Numbered from the stretch's first letter, positions 1 to 10,433 are shown. The stretch: DNA of 64,000 nucleotides from CAWGMT01 sp963823675 (GCA_963823675.1 CAWGMT010000012.1:682001-746000); one strand, 5' to 3'. Numbers and translations are program-made. Notes: generated from the letters alone by a model not told the origin.

Positions 1-2
1 AA

Positions 3-203
3 GCCGGCGAGAAGTGGGACATCCTGCGCAAGTGGGGCGACTCGAGCAAGAAACGCTCGTTGCCCGCACGAGATTACTGGAGGTTCACGCGCACCGATCT
101 TTGCGAGGTTTGCCTTCATCCGGGGCGGCCTCACGAGACCAGGTCTTCCCAGGATGAAGACGCGCAGGTGAATTCCGAAAGGAAAGCCGGTGGATCGGGA
201 TAG
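3..203 (+). CDS. C-terminal end of an unidentified protein
   Basis: The window opens inside a reading frame that runs 66 codons to a TAG at 201-203. Its composition (DYWRFTRTDLCEVC, charged tail) is protein-like, whereas the two other forward frames are Arg/Pro/Gly-rich and look non-coding. The family is not recognised and the start lies outside the window. The next gene starts about 130 bases downstream on the same strand. Confidence 0.35.
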   Translation, partial: AGEKWDILRKWGDSSKKRSLPARDYWRFTRTDLCEVCLHPGRPHETRSSQDEDAQVNSERKAGGSG

Positions 204-331
204 AGTGGGGCGTTGATGTCCCGTTATGGATGAGAGGGCGATTTCGCCGTCCGTGCGCGAAAGCTTTGTCACAGAGCGAACTCGCCCGGTTCTTGAACCC
301 TTTTCGTCACCCGCTAGGAGCTAGACCCGCC

Positions 332-2283
332 ATGGCCTCTCGTCTTGGCCCGCCCTGGTTGAAGCGCGTACGGCAGCTAACCGGACCCACCCACTCCGGC
401 CGCCTGGGCAGCTATGCTCTGATGGTAGATCGGGTCAATGCGCTTGAGCCGATGACCGAGAGCGCAAGTGATGACGAGCTCAAGAGCAAGGCACACGACC
501 TCCGCTTGCGCGCTCGCCAGGGCGACTCGCTGAACAGTTTGTTGGTCGAGACGTTCGCCCTGGTCCGTGAAGCCGCCAAGCGGACGATCGGTCAACGCCA
601 CTTTGACGTCCAGGTCGTGGGCGGAATCGCCATCCACAATCGGGCAATCGCCGAACTGGAAACTGGCGAAGGCAAGACGTTGGTGGCCACCATGCCTGCA
701 ACTCTCAATGCCTTGCCAGGCAAAGGTGTCCACGTTGTTACGGTCAACGATTACCTGGCTAAGCGAGATGCCGACTGGATGACGCCGATCTACGGATTGC
801 TCGGGCTCACGGTTGGCTGTATCCAGACCGGCCAGAGCGACGGCGCACGGCGGGCGGCTTATGCCTGCGACATCACTTACGGGACCAGCAAGGAATTCGG
901 CTTCGACTTTCTGCGCGACGAGCTCAAGCGGCTTCAGCTTGGCGGCGATGCCCATCGCAAGACGTTCGAGCAGGCCTATCTGGGTCGCGGCGCCCATCTT
1001 GAATCGCAAATGCCGGTCCAGCGGACCCACAACTTCGCGATCGTCAACGAAGCCGACAGCATTTTGATCGACGAGGCGCGAACGCCGCTGATCATTGGCG
1101 CCAATAATCAGCCGACCCAGGAGGAGGCAGCCGCCTACTATGGGGCCGACCAGCTCGCGTTGACCCTCGTCCGCGTCAAGGACTACAAGTACGACCCCCT
1201 GGAGCGCAAGGCCGAGCTGACGGCGGCCGGCCGGCGCAAGGTGCAAGCGATCGCGGCCAACGCCGCATTCGTAACCTTGACTGTGGATGGCGTTTACGAA
1301 TACGTCGAACGTTCGCTTCGCACCAGATCGCCTATCTTAAAGACCGCGATTACGTGACGGTCAACGGCGAGGTCATCATCGTCAACGAATTCACCGGCCG
1401 CATGATGCCGGGGCGGCAATGGCAGGATGGCCTGCACCAGGCCATTCAAGCGAAGGAACGGCTGGAGATTACCCTCGAGACCATCACCGCCGCGCGGGTG
1501 ACCGTGCAAGACTTCTTCAAACGGTACAAGAAGCTGGCCGGGATGACCGGCACGGCGGCGTCCGACGCCGCGGAGCTACGGCGAATCTACAAGGTCGGCG
1601 TCTTCAAGGTGCCGACGAATCGGCCGTGCCGGCGCGTCTGGTATCCCGACCGTATCTTTTCGACGTCCGATGAGCGGTTCCAGGCCGTCGCCGACCAGAT
1701 CGTGGAATTCAACAAGAAAGGGGTGCCGGTGCTGATCGGCACGCGCTCAATCGAGAAGTCAGAGCGTTTGAGTGCCTTGCTCGAGGCCGCCGGCATCGAA
1801 CACCAGATCTTGAACGCCAAGAATCACGAGATCGAGGCCCAGATCATCGCCCAGGCCGGGCAGCCAGGTCGGGTGACAGTCGCGACCAACATGGCCGGCC
1901 GCGGCACCGACATCAAGCTCGGCGACGGAGTCGCGCAAGTCGGTGGACTGCACGTCATCGGGACCGAACGGCACGAAGCCCGGCGCATCGACCGCCAGCT
2001 CGCCGGCCGCTGCGCCCGCCAGGGCGATCCGGGCCAGGCGCAATTCTTCGTCTCCCTCGACGACGAGATCATCGAGGCGTTCGGCGAAAAGCACGCCAAG
2101 CGCGTTCGCAAGAATCTCGGCGGCCGCGGCGAGCTCACCAGCCTCCGGATGCGCCGCTACTTCGTGGCCGCCCAGCACAAAAAGGAACGCCAGCACTTCA
2201 AAGACCGCAAGCTCCTGATGCATTACGAAAAACAACGGGCAGAAATGCGCAAGGACATGGGGCTCAACCCCGTCCTGGGCTGA
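332..2283 (+). CDS. secA: Short SecA-type preprotein translocase ATPase, frame-broken
   Basis: SecA family motor ATPase, which in the family drives preproteins through SecYEG. From ATG 332 (AGGAG at 316-320) the first frame carries Walker A ETGEGKTL (about residues 110-117), VNDYLAKRD, the TYGTSKEFGFDFLRD block and NEADSILIDEARTP (about 239-252). The second frame carries VNEFTGRMMPGR, MTGTAASDA, TNMAGRGTDIKLG and RQLAGRCARQGDPGQ. The frame changes near 1316-1324, where the family expects an L-R-x-H-Q sequence; a net loss of one or four bases would explain it. The joined protein is about 650 residues against roughly 850-900 for a housekeeping SecA. It ends soon after NBD2, lacks most of the helical scaffold/wing region and has no C-terminal zinc motif. 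It is therefore probably an accessory paralogue rather than the essential SecA. Whether the frameshift is real or a sequence error cannot be told here. Confidence 0.85.
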
Positions 2284-2388
2284 GTCGCCAGGCAGAGGAA
2301 CCACCACTCATTTCAACTACGGTCGGGACAATCTGGCTTTCCGCTCGTGATTATGTATCTCCTTTAACGTATGATGCCGGGTCAATCT

Positions 2389-2765
2389 ATGGCAACCGTA
2401 CAGGACATCACCGGCAGCACGGAAATTGCCACCTGCCGCATTTCGGATCACGGGCTCCCTTCGAGATCGACCATATCACCCCCCGCAAGCATCACGGCCG
2501 TACTGTCGCGGGCAACCTCGCGTTATCGTGCGTCTACTGCAATGCCTTCAAGGGCCCAAACCTGACCGGGCTGGACCCGGCGACCGGGAAGCTGACCCGG
2601 CTCTACCATCCGCGACGGCACAAGTGGGCCTATCACTTCCGCTTACATGGCGGTACGCTGATCGGCCGCACGGCTATTGGCCGGACGACGATCGACGTAC
2701 TCCAGATGAACCACCCTGAAATTATAGCGATACGCGGCATCCTGATGGCGGCTGGATTGTTCTAA
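2389..2765 (+). pseudogene. HNH endonuclease remnant
   Basis: The reading frame ending at TAA 2763-2765 encodes FEIDHITPRKHHG, LALSCVYCNAFKGPNL, LDPATGKLTRLYHPRRHKW and ends MAAGLF. This is the core and tail of a compact HNH nuclease family common in planctomycetes and cyanobacteria. The N-terminal part (CRISDHG) is in another frame, with the shift near 2455-2462. Only one Cys of the expected first Cys-x-x-Cys pair is visible, and no plausible start codon exists in the core frame. I read it as a decayed gene. Its tail resembles that of the intact HNH gene at 7184-7612. Confidence 0.7.
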
Positions 2766-2888
2766 GAGCACCCCGCTTGCTCAGCACTGCCCAGGGACGT
2801 GCCTAAGTCTTATGATAGGTTACGTTCTGGTCCCTTGCCCGGTTGCATCCCTTTTTCGGCCCGCGATTTCGATGTGGAGTGATCAAGC

Positions 2889-4172
<1,284 letters not shown>

Positions 4173-4452
4173 TGGCGGAATGGTCTGCCACTGGCGTTCA
4201 GGTCTCCCAGGGTTATCATCGAGCGAATCGGCCGAATCCAAAAGGTGGGCCTTCGCCGACCCCCGGCTGTGTTATGTGACCCGTTGTGTTCCGGAGCGCC
4301 GGGTCGTTACGCCGCTTTGCGTTCGCGGAAACGGTCGCCCTGCCGGAGCCTCGTACCGTCCGCCGATTCTCAGTAAGCTCTTGAGAGATTTGACGTCTTA
4401 GAGATGGGAGGATCTTTCAACCGATCTGAACTCCAGCGCTGGAGGTCAACTC
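4173..4452. other. Intergenic spacer without recognised gene
   Basis: About 280 bases between clpX and the zinc-ribbon gene. A 73-codon open frame exists at 4180-4401, but it has no family resemblance and no ribosome binding site. I see no terminator or RNA gene that I can support. Confidence 0.4.
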
Positions 4453-4749
4453 ATGGCCGATGCAGACCGCGCAACGTGCCCGCGATGTGGTGCCCCACTT
4501 CCGGCCGACGCCCCGCCGGGCCTCTGCCCGCGCTGCCGGCCGTCTGGCGCTCACGGTGACAGAACCGAGATCCCACCGGTGAGTCCGCCAGCCCCGGGGC
4601 GGGCGCGCACCAATAGCTCGCCGGTAAACTCCTTGGGGCTGCGGACGTCGATCAAGGCTTCGGCAATCGCGGCCGTCGTCGCGATCCTCTTGGGGGGCCT
4701 GTGGTGTGTGAATACGTGGCAGAAGCTATCCGACTCGGTTGCTCACTGA
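4453..4749 (+). CDS. Zinc-ribbon, single-TM N-terminal part of a TPR protein
   Basis: This frame starts at ATG 4453 with GGAGG about seven bases upstream. It encodes CPRCGAPLPADAPPGLCPRC, a double Cys-x-x-Cys zinc ribbon found at the N-terminus of many planctomycete membrane and kinase-like proteins. A Pro-rich linker follows, then one hydrophobic segment (ASAIAAVVAILLGGLW). The frame stops at 4749, exactly where TPR repeats begin in another frame. The two pieces most likely form one membrane-anchored TPR protein broken by a frameshift near 4735-4750. Confidence 0.6.
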   Translation: MADADRATCPRCGAPLPADAPPGLCPRCRPSGAHGDRTEIPPVSPPAPGRARTNSSPVNSLGLRTSIKASAIAAVVAILLGGLWCVNTWQKLSDSVAH

Positions 4750-5330
4750 TCGCCGAACACCGCACGGCGGTCCGGCTCAACCCTGACCTGGCCGAGGCCC
4801 ACTACAGCCTCGGCACCACCCTCGCAGACCAGGGGAAACCGGAAGAGGCAATCGCCGAAAAGCGCGCGGCGATCCGGATCAAGCCCCACTACGCCGAGGC
4901 CCACCACGGCCTCGGCATCAGCCTGGCGGACCAGGGAAAGCTGGACGAGGCGATCGTCGAATACCGCGCGGCGATACGGCTCAAGCCGGATCTGACCGAG
5001 CCCCACTATAGCCTTGGCGTCGCTCTGGGAAAGCAGGGGAAGCTGGACGCGGCAATCGCCGAATACCGCACGGCGGTCCGGCTCAAGCCCGACTACGCCG
5101 ATGCCCACTACGGCCTTGGCGTCACCCTGGCCGATCAGGGGGAGCGGCAAGAGGCGCTCGCCGAACTCCGCAAGGCCCGCGACAAGGCCGAACGAGGCTC
5201 GGAGCTCGCCCAATCGATCGAGAAAGCGCTGACCGAGCTCGACCATCAGGCTGATCGGCGCGACCGGCGCAGGTTGCGGTCGCCAGTGAATGCGGTCCGA
5301 CCCGCGACGCCAAAAAAGGGGAAGGCCATA
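4701..5330 (+). CDS. TPR-repeat part of the same protein
   Basis: Four to five consecutive tetratricopeptide repeats of 34 residues are visible, each carrying a variant of AEAHYSLGTTLADQGK and EAIAEYRAAIRLKP, ending with a charged helix (QSIEKALTEL). TPR arrays bind peptide partners; the ligand is unknown. The frame stays open past the last repeat all the way through mazE to 5939, but the stretch 5300-5680 has no protein-like character. The true C-terminus is therefore probably near 5250-5330 and the stop has been lost by a frame change. The N-terminal anchor is the zinc-ribbon segment at 4453-4749. Confidence 0.6.
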
Positions 5331-5648
5331 ACCGATCGAGACCGTGCGACATGCCTGGGGCCTCCCCACAACCACCGCAGCGGAGAAACCGCGTTGAGCA
5401 GCACCGGCTTCGGCGCCGCCAATCCCGACGGCGACCCAAGCACATTCAGACGAACAAACGTCGAGAGCGCCGCCCGCCGAACGCCTTGGGAGCAGCTCGG
5501 TACAACTCGTCGATGTGCTCGCCGGCCGCACCGGGATCGCCGATCAGCGACCGCGACCGAAGATCCACGACAAAATCCTGGTGCTCCAGTGGAAGTTGAC
5601 CGCACTCGCAGAGCAACGAGGGTGGACTTGGAATCCTGTCGGGAAAAG

Positions 5649-5666
5649 GTTATATTTCCGTATAAC
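5649..5666. promoter_or_regulatory. Candidate mazEF operator palindrome
   Basis: A perfect inverted repeat GTTATA-N6-TATAAC ends 15 bases before the mazE start codon. MazE-type antitoxins with an AbrB fold usually autoregulate by binding palindromes in their own promoter, so this is the best operator candidate. TATAAC could also serve as the -10 element. No binding evidence is available. Confidence 0.5.
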
Positions 5667-5681
5667 TCTTGGAAGCATGCC

Positions 5682-5939
5682 ATGCACACAACAAATCTGC
5701 GTAAGGTAGGGGGCTCGGTCATGGTGGCCGTGCCCCCCGCGCTGCTCGCCATCTTGAACTTGCGGGCGGGAGCGAAGGTAGGACTGGCGGTTCAAGGGGG
5801 GCGGCTGGTCGTGGAGCCGCAAGAGCGGCCGCGCTACACGCTCGACGAGCTGCTGGCCCAATGCAACCCGAAGGCGCCGCGCAGCAAGGAAGACCGTGAA
5901 TGGCTCGAGACCGGACCGGTCGGCAGTGAGCTTATCTGA
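5682..5939 (+). CDS. mazE: MazE/PemI-type antitoxin
   Basis: An 85-residue AbrB/SpoVT-fold antitoxin. The beta-rich DNA-binding part carries NLRKVGGSVMVAVPPALL and LRAGAKVGLAV (residues about 5-38). An acidic C-terminal tail, which in the family wraps and neutralises the toxin, follows (DELLAQC ... EDREWLE). ATG 5682 is chosen because it begins the domain and lies just after GGAAG and the palindrome at 5649-5666. The stop overlaps the mazF start (TGATG), a typical coupled toxin-antitoxin arrangement. The same frame is open far upstream because of the broken TPR gene, but that part is not antitoxin. Confidence 0.85.
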   Translation: MHTTNLRKVGGSVMVAVPPALLAILNLRAGAKVGLAVQGGRLVVEPQERPRYTLDELLAQCNPKAPRSKEDREWLETGPVGSELI

Positions 5940-6271
5940 TGAAGCGGGGCGAAATCTGGCTGGTCGGACTTGATCCCACGCAGGGACACGAACAGCGCGG
6001 GCGACGGCCGGTGCTGATCGTGTCACCCGACGCGTTCAACCGCGTTACGAAGGTGCCAATTGTCCTCCCGATCACCAGCGGCGGGAATTTCGCGCGAACC
6101 GCGGGTTTTGCGGTGAAGCTGGAAGGCGCGGGGACGAAAACCGTTGGCATTATACGCTGCGACCAGCCACGCGCTCTCGATCTGAGCGCGCACGGCGGCA
6201 AGAAGCTGGAACGCGCTCCGGACGCGATCGTCAACGAAGTGCTGGCGAAGGTGATACCAATTTTCGAATAA
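5939..6271 (+). CDS. mazF: MazF/PemK-type mRNA interferase toxin
   Basis: A 110-residue toxin of the MazF endoribonuclease family, which cleaves mRNA at short sequence motifs and arrests growth when unneutralised. The signature N-terminus KRGEIWLVGLDPTQGHEQRG and RPVLIVS, the central PIVLPITSGG and the IIRCDQPRALDL block are all present. Length is normal. Translation is coupled to mazE through a TGATG overlap. Cleavage specificity cannot be inferred from sequence alone. Confidence 0.92.
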   Translation: MKRGEIWLVGLDPTQGHEQRGRRPVLIVSPDAFNRVTKVPIVLPITSGGNFARTAGFAVKLEGAGTKTVGIIRCDQPRALDLSAHGGKKLERAPDAIVNEVLAKVIPIFE

Positions 6272-6422
6272 ACAAGACGGCGATCTGGCTGCATGATGCT
6301 GTACCGCACACAAGTAACCGAAGTAAAGACGCAGGGGACAGGCAAGGTGTTCGGTTGCCATTGCCCTTCTGAAGACGGCGAAATGAGCTCTGACCTTTCT
6401 CGCCACGAAGCGTGCGAATCGG

Positions 6423-6548
6423 TCCCGATCGCCGAATGTGCTCAGAATTCTCGGATTCCGCGCTTAGAGCAACGTCGCCAGAGGTTCGCTTTGTCCGTGG
6501 CGCGCAGGGAATCAGCCGCTCTGGGCCCGAATCGGGTTCCGATCGGGA
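6423..6548. repeat. MITE-like 126-bp repeat, copy 1
   Basis: Nearly identical to 7707-7830 apart from a 2-base indel and a few substitutions. Both copies begin TCCCGATCG and end CGATCGGGA, a 9-bp terminal inverted repeat. Similarity extends six bases (AATCGG) to the left and stops immediately at the right end. The two copies are in the same orientation and bracket the small-protein/HNH gene pair. No coding capacity is convincing. Confidence 0.75.
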
Positions 6549-6773
6549 ATGACCGAAGCCAATGTTGCACTGCCTGTGCTAGCCTTTCGGCGGGCTGGGG
6601 CGACCTTGCATTGCCTGTCCCAAGTTTTTGTCCCAAGTTTTTTCGCGCAGGGGCCGACTGCACTGGACGGCACCCCACCTGGCTTCGGTTAAATCCAACG
6701 TGGTCAACTGGTAATGTCATCGCCAGCCGGGAGACTGAGTGGTAAAATACCTGCTGCGCTGAGAGGTACGGCC

Positions 6774-7187
6774 ATGTCAACCCAAACGCTGACGCTTCAC
6801 CTTCCAGATCCCCTCTACACGAGACTGCAACAGCGCGCTCGACAGTTCAATCGAACGCTCGAAGCCGAGCTTCTGGAAGTGCTGAACACAGCGGTGCAGG
6901 CTGATGAGAGCTTACCTCAGCCGCTTGCCGAAGATGTGGCGCGTCTTGACAATATGGACGATGCAGCGCTCTGGCAAGCGGCGCGGAGCAGGCTGTCCAA
7001 GAAGGAGGCCGCTCAGCTTGAGGTGCTGCACCTCAAACGCCAGAAAGTAGGTATATCCGAGTCCGAGGCCTCCGCGCTAGCGGAGCTCGTCCAGCGATAT
7101 GAGCGGTCGATGCTCGTTCGCGCACAAGCGGCAGCGCTCTTGAAGCAGCGGGGCTGCGACCTCTCGGGCCTCGCTGCCAAGACATGA
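6774..7187 (+). CDS. Ribbon-helix-helix-like small protein paired with HNH nuclease
   Basis: A 137-residue protein starting at ATG 6774 (GAGAGG at 6760-6765). The N-terminus (QTLTLHLPDPLYTRLQQRA) reads as a ribbon-helix-helix or Arc/CopG-type DNA-binding segment. The C-terminal half is helical and contains a motif, G-I-S-E-S-E-A then a run ending VRAQAAALL, that resembles the small protein at 40833-41072. The stop overlaps the HNH start (ATGA), implying coupled translation. By position it behaves like an antitoxin or modulator of the nuclease, but that role is inferred. Confidence 0.65.
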   Translation: MSTQTLTLHLPDPLYTRLQQRARQFNRTLEAELLEVLNTAVQADESLPQPLAEDVARLDNMDDAALWQAARSRLSKKEAAQLEVLHLKRQKVGISESEASALAELVQRYERSMLVRAQAAALLKQRGCDLSGLAAKT

Positions 7188-7612
7188 GCCGGTCTCGCAT
7201 TTCAAAAGCGCTTCGTGCCAGGGTCGCCGCCCAGGCGCGACACCGCTGTGGGTACTGCCTGTCGGCGGAATCGATCGTCGGTACGCCCATGGAGCTCGAT
7301 CACCTGATTCCGGAGGCCCTCGGAGGCATCACAGAGGAGGACAATCTCTGGCTTGCCTGTTCGCTTTGCAATGATTCCAAGAGCTGCCGGATCGCGTTCG
7401 AAGATCCGATTAGCGGTGAAGTCGTGCGGTTGTTCAATCCTCGGCACCAGGATTGGCATGGGCACTTTCGCTGGTCGGATGACGGTAGCTTGATCATCGG
7501 AGTGACCCCGATCGGTCGGGCCACCGTGGTCGCTCTCCATCTCAATCGCTCCACTCTTGTTGTGGCCAGGCGAGCCTGGGTTGCCGTGGGTTGGCACACA
7601 CCCACGAGCTGA
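7184..7612 (+). CDS. HNH endonuclease
   Basis: A 142-residue intact HNH-family nuclease. It shows the zinc-binding RHRCGYC pair, then MELDHLIPEALGG (the first H of HNH within ELDH) and LACSLCNDSK (second Cys pair plus Asn/His region). A tail LFNPRHQDWHGHFRW and VTPIGRATVVALHLN is conserved in this subfamily. It overlaps the upstream small gene by four bases. The pair lies between two copies of a 125-bp repeat. Substrate is unknown: relatives are usually annotated only as HNH endonuclease, and restriction, homing or stress-defence roles are all possible. Confidence 0.85.
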   Translation: MSRSRISKALRARVAAQARHRCGYCLSAESIVGTPMELDHLIPEALGGITEEDNLWLACSLCNDSKSCRIAFEDPISGEVVRLFNPRHQDWHGHFRWSDDGSLIIGVTPIGRATVVALHLNRSTLVVARRAWVAVGWHTPTS

Positions 7613-7706
7613 CTAGGACAGGCAGATTGCTGGCCTGGGCGGCAACGCCCGAGGGGTACCGACCTCTTGGGTCGGTTGCAATCGGCTCACGAAACGAGTC
7701 AATCGG

Positions 7707-7830
7707 TCCCGATCGCCGGATGTGCTCAGAATTCTCGGATTCCGCGCAGAGCAACGTCGCCAGAGGTTCGCTTTGTCCGTGGCGCGCAGGGAATTAGCCG
7801 CTCTGGGCCCGAATCGGGTTCCGATCGGGA
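7707..7830. repeat. MITE-like 124-bp repeat, copy 2
   Basis: Second direct copy of the element at 6423-6548 with the same 9-bp terminal inverted repeat (TCCCGATCG/CGATCGGGA). It lies 94 bases after the HNH stop codon. Confidence 0.75.
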
Positions 7831-7956
7831 CTTCGTGCCGCTTACGTTGCTGGGCATCCGCTCAGGTTCGGCACGCGGAGCAGGCCGAGACGCTGGGCGA
7901 CTTCTCGGAGTCGCTGCCGCCTGGCTGCGAAGAAGCGACCCAACAGACGGCCCTTG

Positions 7957-8151
7957 CTCAGTTTTTCCAGCCGTGATGGCGACGCTCTTGAAGCGTCCCT
8001 CAAAAAATGCTCCGCAAACCTTTTCCTCGTGGTTCGCAAGTCGTGAGAGTGGTTCCTTGAGGCATTTCATGAACCAACTGAGGCTTTGCAGCCGCGTGCG
8101 CGCGGTCGCGACCCAATCGGGGCGCTGGAGGCGATCCTCGATCCAAGCGTG
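7957..8151 (-). pseudogene. Internal fragment of a planctomycete long Y1-type transposase
   Basis: The reverse strand encodes HAWIEDRL, then LSWFMKCLKEPLSRLANHE and GAFFEGRFKSVAI. These are hallmark blocks of the long transposase family (IS200-like HUH catalytic domain) that is abundant in planctomycetes. Neither the N-terminal catalytic domain nor the C-terminus is present in a compatible frame. A different part of the same family lies at 27656-27872. This is debris of an old insertion. Confidence 0.6.
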
Positions 8152-8236
8152 GGATACGGGCAACGGTTGTCGTGACTTGTCGCGGGGTGGGGAGTTCTTC
8201 TTCGGACGTGTTATTGCGTCGTCCAACCGCATACTC

Positions 8237-8296
8237 GGCACATACTTGGCATTCTTGGCACGCGCCAGAACCTGCCAAGTATGCCAAGTATGTGCC
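8237..8296. repeat. Large hairpin with 15-bp perfect arms and 9-mer tandem units
   Basis: GGCACATACTTGGCA (8237-8251) pairs perfectly with TGCCAAGTATGTGCC (8282-8296). Within the right side the 9-mer GCCAAGTAT is repeated twice. The surrounding sequence (CGTCCAACCG upstream, a GATGCGCGATTGGATGC-like stretch downstream) recurs around 8810-8940, so this is one copy of a dispersed element. No gene is seen between 7613 and 9300 other than transposase debris. Confidence 0.6.
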
Positions 8297-8877
8297 AACT
8301 ATGTGTGGGGGATCGTGGCGCACGATGCGCGATTGGATGCACACTCAACTGCCAATGGAAATGCGATCCCGGCCCGAACGCGTCTCGGTAGACAGTCACG
8401 CCGATCCGTTCCCGGGCTTGGCTGAGTGCATCACACGTGAACGGGGTTCAGCAACGATCTCAAGATCGGATTCTTTACGTTGTGTTCCAGGTCCATGGTC
8501 GGATTGATCGTCTCGAGCGGGCGGAAATGATCGATCCAGACAGCGTACAGCAGGACAGGGATGAGATGAGTGGGATGGGCGCAAGCCGCGACAATGCGCC
8601 GAACGAAGCCAATTGCGCTGAATCGAGGTGCATCGTGGAAGCACAAGATTTGATTCAAGTTACGGCAGATTCCGGCGCTCGTTTGCCGACTTGACAAGTT
8701 CCGCACTGGGGGCTCGCTGGCTGTCGCCAGCTCGACCCCAGCCACCCAGTTCTTGCCACGTCCGAAAATGCTGACCTTGAGCCATGCCTGAATTGGAGCG
8801 GTTGTTCCGGCGTCCAACCGGATGCTCCGCACATACTCTTGTTTCTTGTCTTGTCAACCGCAGGAGCGCGCAAGGAT

Positions 8878-8909
8878 GGCATGTATGGCATGTATGGCAT
8901 GTATGTGCC
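8878..8909. repeat. Triple tandem GGCATGTAT 9-mer within a second copy of the element
   Basis: Three consecutive copies of GGCATGTAT followed by GTGCC. It occupies the place of the GCCAAGTAT doublet of the 8237-8296 hairpin and is flanked by the same CGTCCAACCG and CGCACATACT sequences (about 8811-8838). The phrase GCCGAACGAAGCCAA also occurs after both copies (about 8601 and 9017). Confidence 0.55.
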
Positions 8910-9304
8910 GAGTACGCTGGCCTGCGATGCACGACTGGATTCTCCTTTCAACTGGCCAGACGGCGTGGAGAATCACGACGATGAGCTGAGCGGGACAGGC
9001 GAGATCGGCGAAAATGTGCCGAACGAAGCCAATCTATGCAAGTTACGCTCCACTGCATTTTCGTGGGGCCGCAGCCGGCTCGATCTGGCCGGACGCCACA
9101 GACGTAACATCCGGCAGCCTAGTGGGTTGCGATCTCACGCCGTCGGCTCTGGGCACGGCGCAATGGCGCTCCAAACCCTCGAAAAACCAGTGGATTCGTC
9201 CCACTGGCTCTCATTGACTACCATGGCCGGAGAACATCGCGAGAGGGAGAAAGCCCAGGTCGCCCTTTCACCGAACTCTGGGCCCCGGCAGGTGTTGCGT
9301 CCTC

Positions 9305-10433
9305 TTAGCTTTGCGCTGCCTGGGCCGCTATCGCGACCGGCAGATCCAATTTCACTTCGACGCATCGCCAATCCGTGCTGAAATCGCTCGGTAATCGGTA
9401 TGTTTCCATCCGCGGGCCGCCTAAAACCTGGCCAGTACCTCCCGCGCAGTGCTTGCGCAGCTCCCGGTCGAGCGCCGCGAGCGGCCCGAGCTTCGACTCG
9501 GCGTACTCGACCCGCGCCGGTGCCGGGTTTGGCGGCGGCCCTGCCTGACCCTCGAGATAGGCCCGGAACCGTGGGAGCCAGGCCTCTTTCTTGAGCAGAA
9601 AGTGGACCAGGAGCCAGCTCTCGGCATAGGCTAGCTGCTCGGTCTTGGGGTCGTCGATCCGATCGTCGTCTTTCACCATGTCAACCAGCGGAATCCAGGG
9701 CTCGCCGTTGTTCCGTGCAGCCAGGAGCACCTTGAGCCGGTCTCCGTTGTTACCTCCGAAGGCAGTCCTCGTCCTGGGCCGCCACAGCTCGAAAAACGTC
9801 GCCAGCCCCTCGCTGATACAGGCTGGCACATCCGCTTCCCGCGAGAGAATTCCCGTGTTGAAACACAACAGATGGACCGTTTCATGAATCAGAGTGAAGG
9901 CATTGATCTTCTTGGCGTCAGCCTCGAGCCCGGCTTGCTGGGGACGAAAGTCGAAGATCACCAGCCGGTTGGTGTCGAGATCGTAATGGCCTCCGACCGA
10001 AATTCCGGGTTTTTCGCCGGGCAGCGCGATATGACTCGACACCCTTCAGGATGATCAAGGTCATGCGCCGCGCAGGCAGCTCGGCCTTGAAACCGCGGCT
10101 CTTGAAGTATCCGAGGAAGACCTTGGCAAGCGACTCGGCGATCTCGAGGGCCGATTGACGAAAAGCCGGGGGAGCATCGCCCAGGCCGATCAGGTGCTCG
10201 GTCTGGCTATGAGCGAAGGGCCCGATCCCGGCTTTTTTCGCGAGATCCTCGACCTTGGCGATCTCGTCCTTGTCGTCCTGGCTCAATGCTCCCTGTTTGC
10301 CGGAAGAACCCCAGGCAGGGCCGCACGCACAGGCGCCGCCCAGGAGCGTTCCCAGAAGCCACAAGCGCCGGGAGATCGGCCCGACAAGAGCCGGAAAATC
10401 AGCCGGCATTCGGAGTGATCTTCGATCCGTCAT
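9305..10433 (-). CDS. Exported gluzincin-type metallopeptidase (DUF1570-like), frame-broken
   Basis: Starting at ATG 10433, the protein has an N-terminal signal-like stretch (RRLWLLGTLLGGACACGPAWG). An alpha/beta region ending LIILKGVESYRAA follows; after a one-base frame change near 10040 it continues PGEKPGISVGGHYDL and the zinc motif FTLIHETVHLL (HExxH). Downstream, SEGLATFFE supplies the third-ligand glutamate typical of gluzincins. Planctomycete DUF1570 proteins share this layout. The metal site is complete, so the intact protein should be a zinc peptidase acting outside the cytoplasm; its substrate is unknown. Confidence 0.65.

Noticed and set aside
5446..5640. Reverse-strand open segment ending GEHIDELYRAAPKAFGGRR and SRRLFV
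   Set aside because: The composition is protein-like and it may be the tail of a lost gene, but there is no start codon and no family I can name.
6293..6745. 150-codon frame after mazF
   Set aside because: Nearly half of it lies within or just beside the MITE-like repeat and the remainder has no protein-like pattern or ribosome binding site.
8274..8909. Tandem 9-mers considered as a CRISPR-like array
   Set aside because: Units are only 9 bases, contiguous and without spacers, and no cas genes are present.
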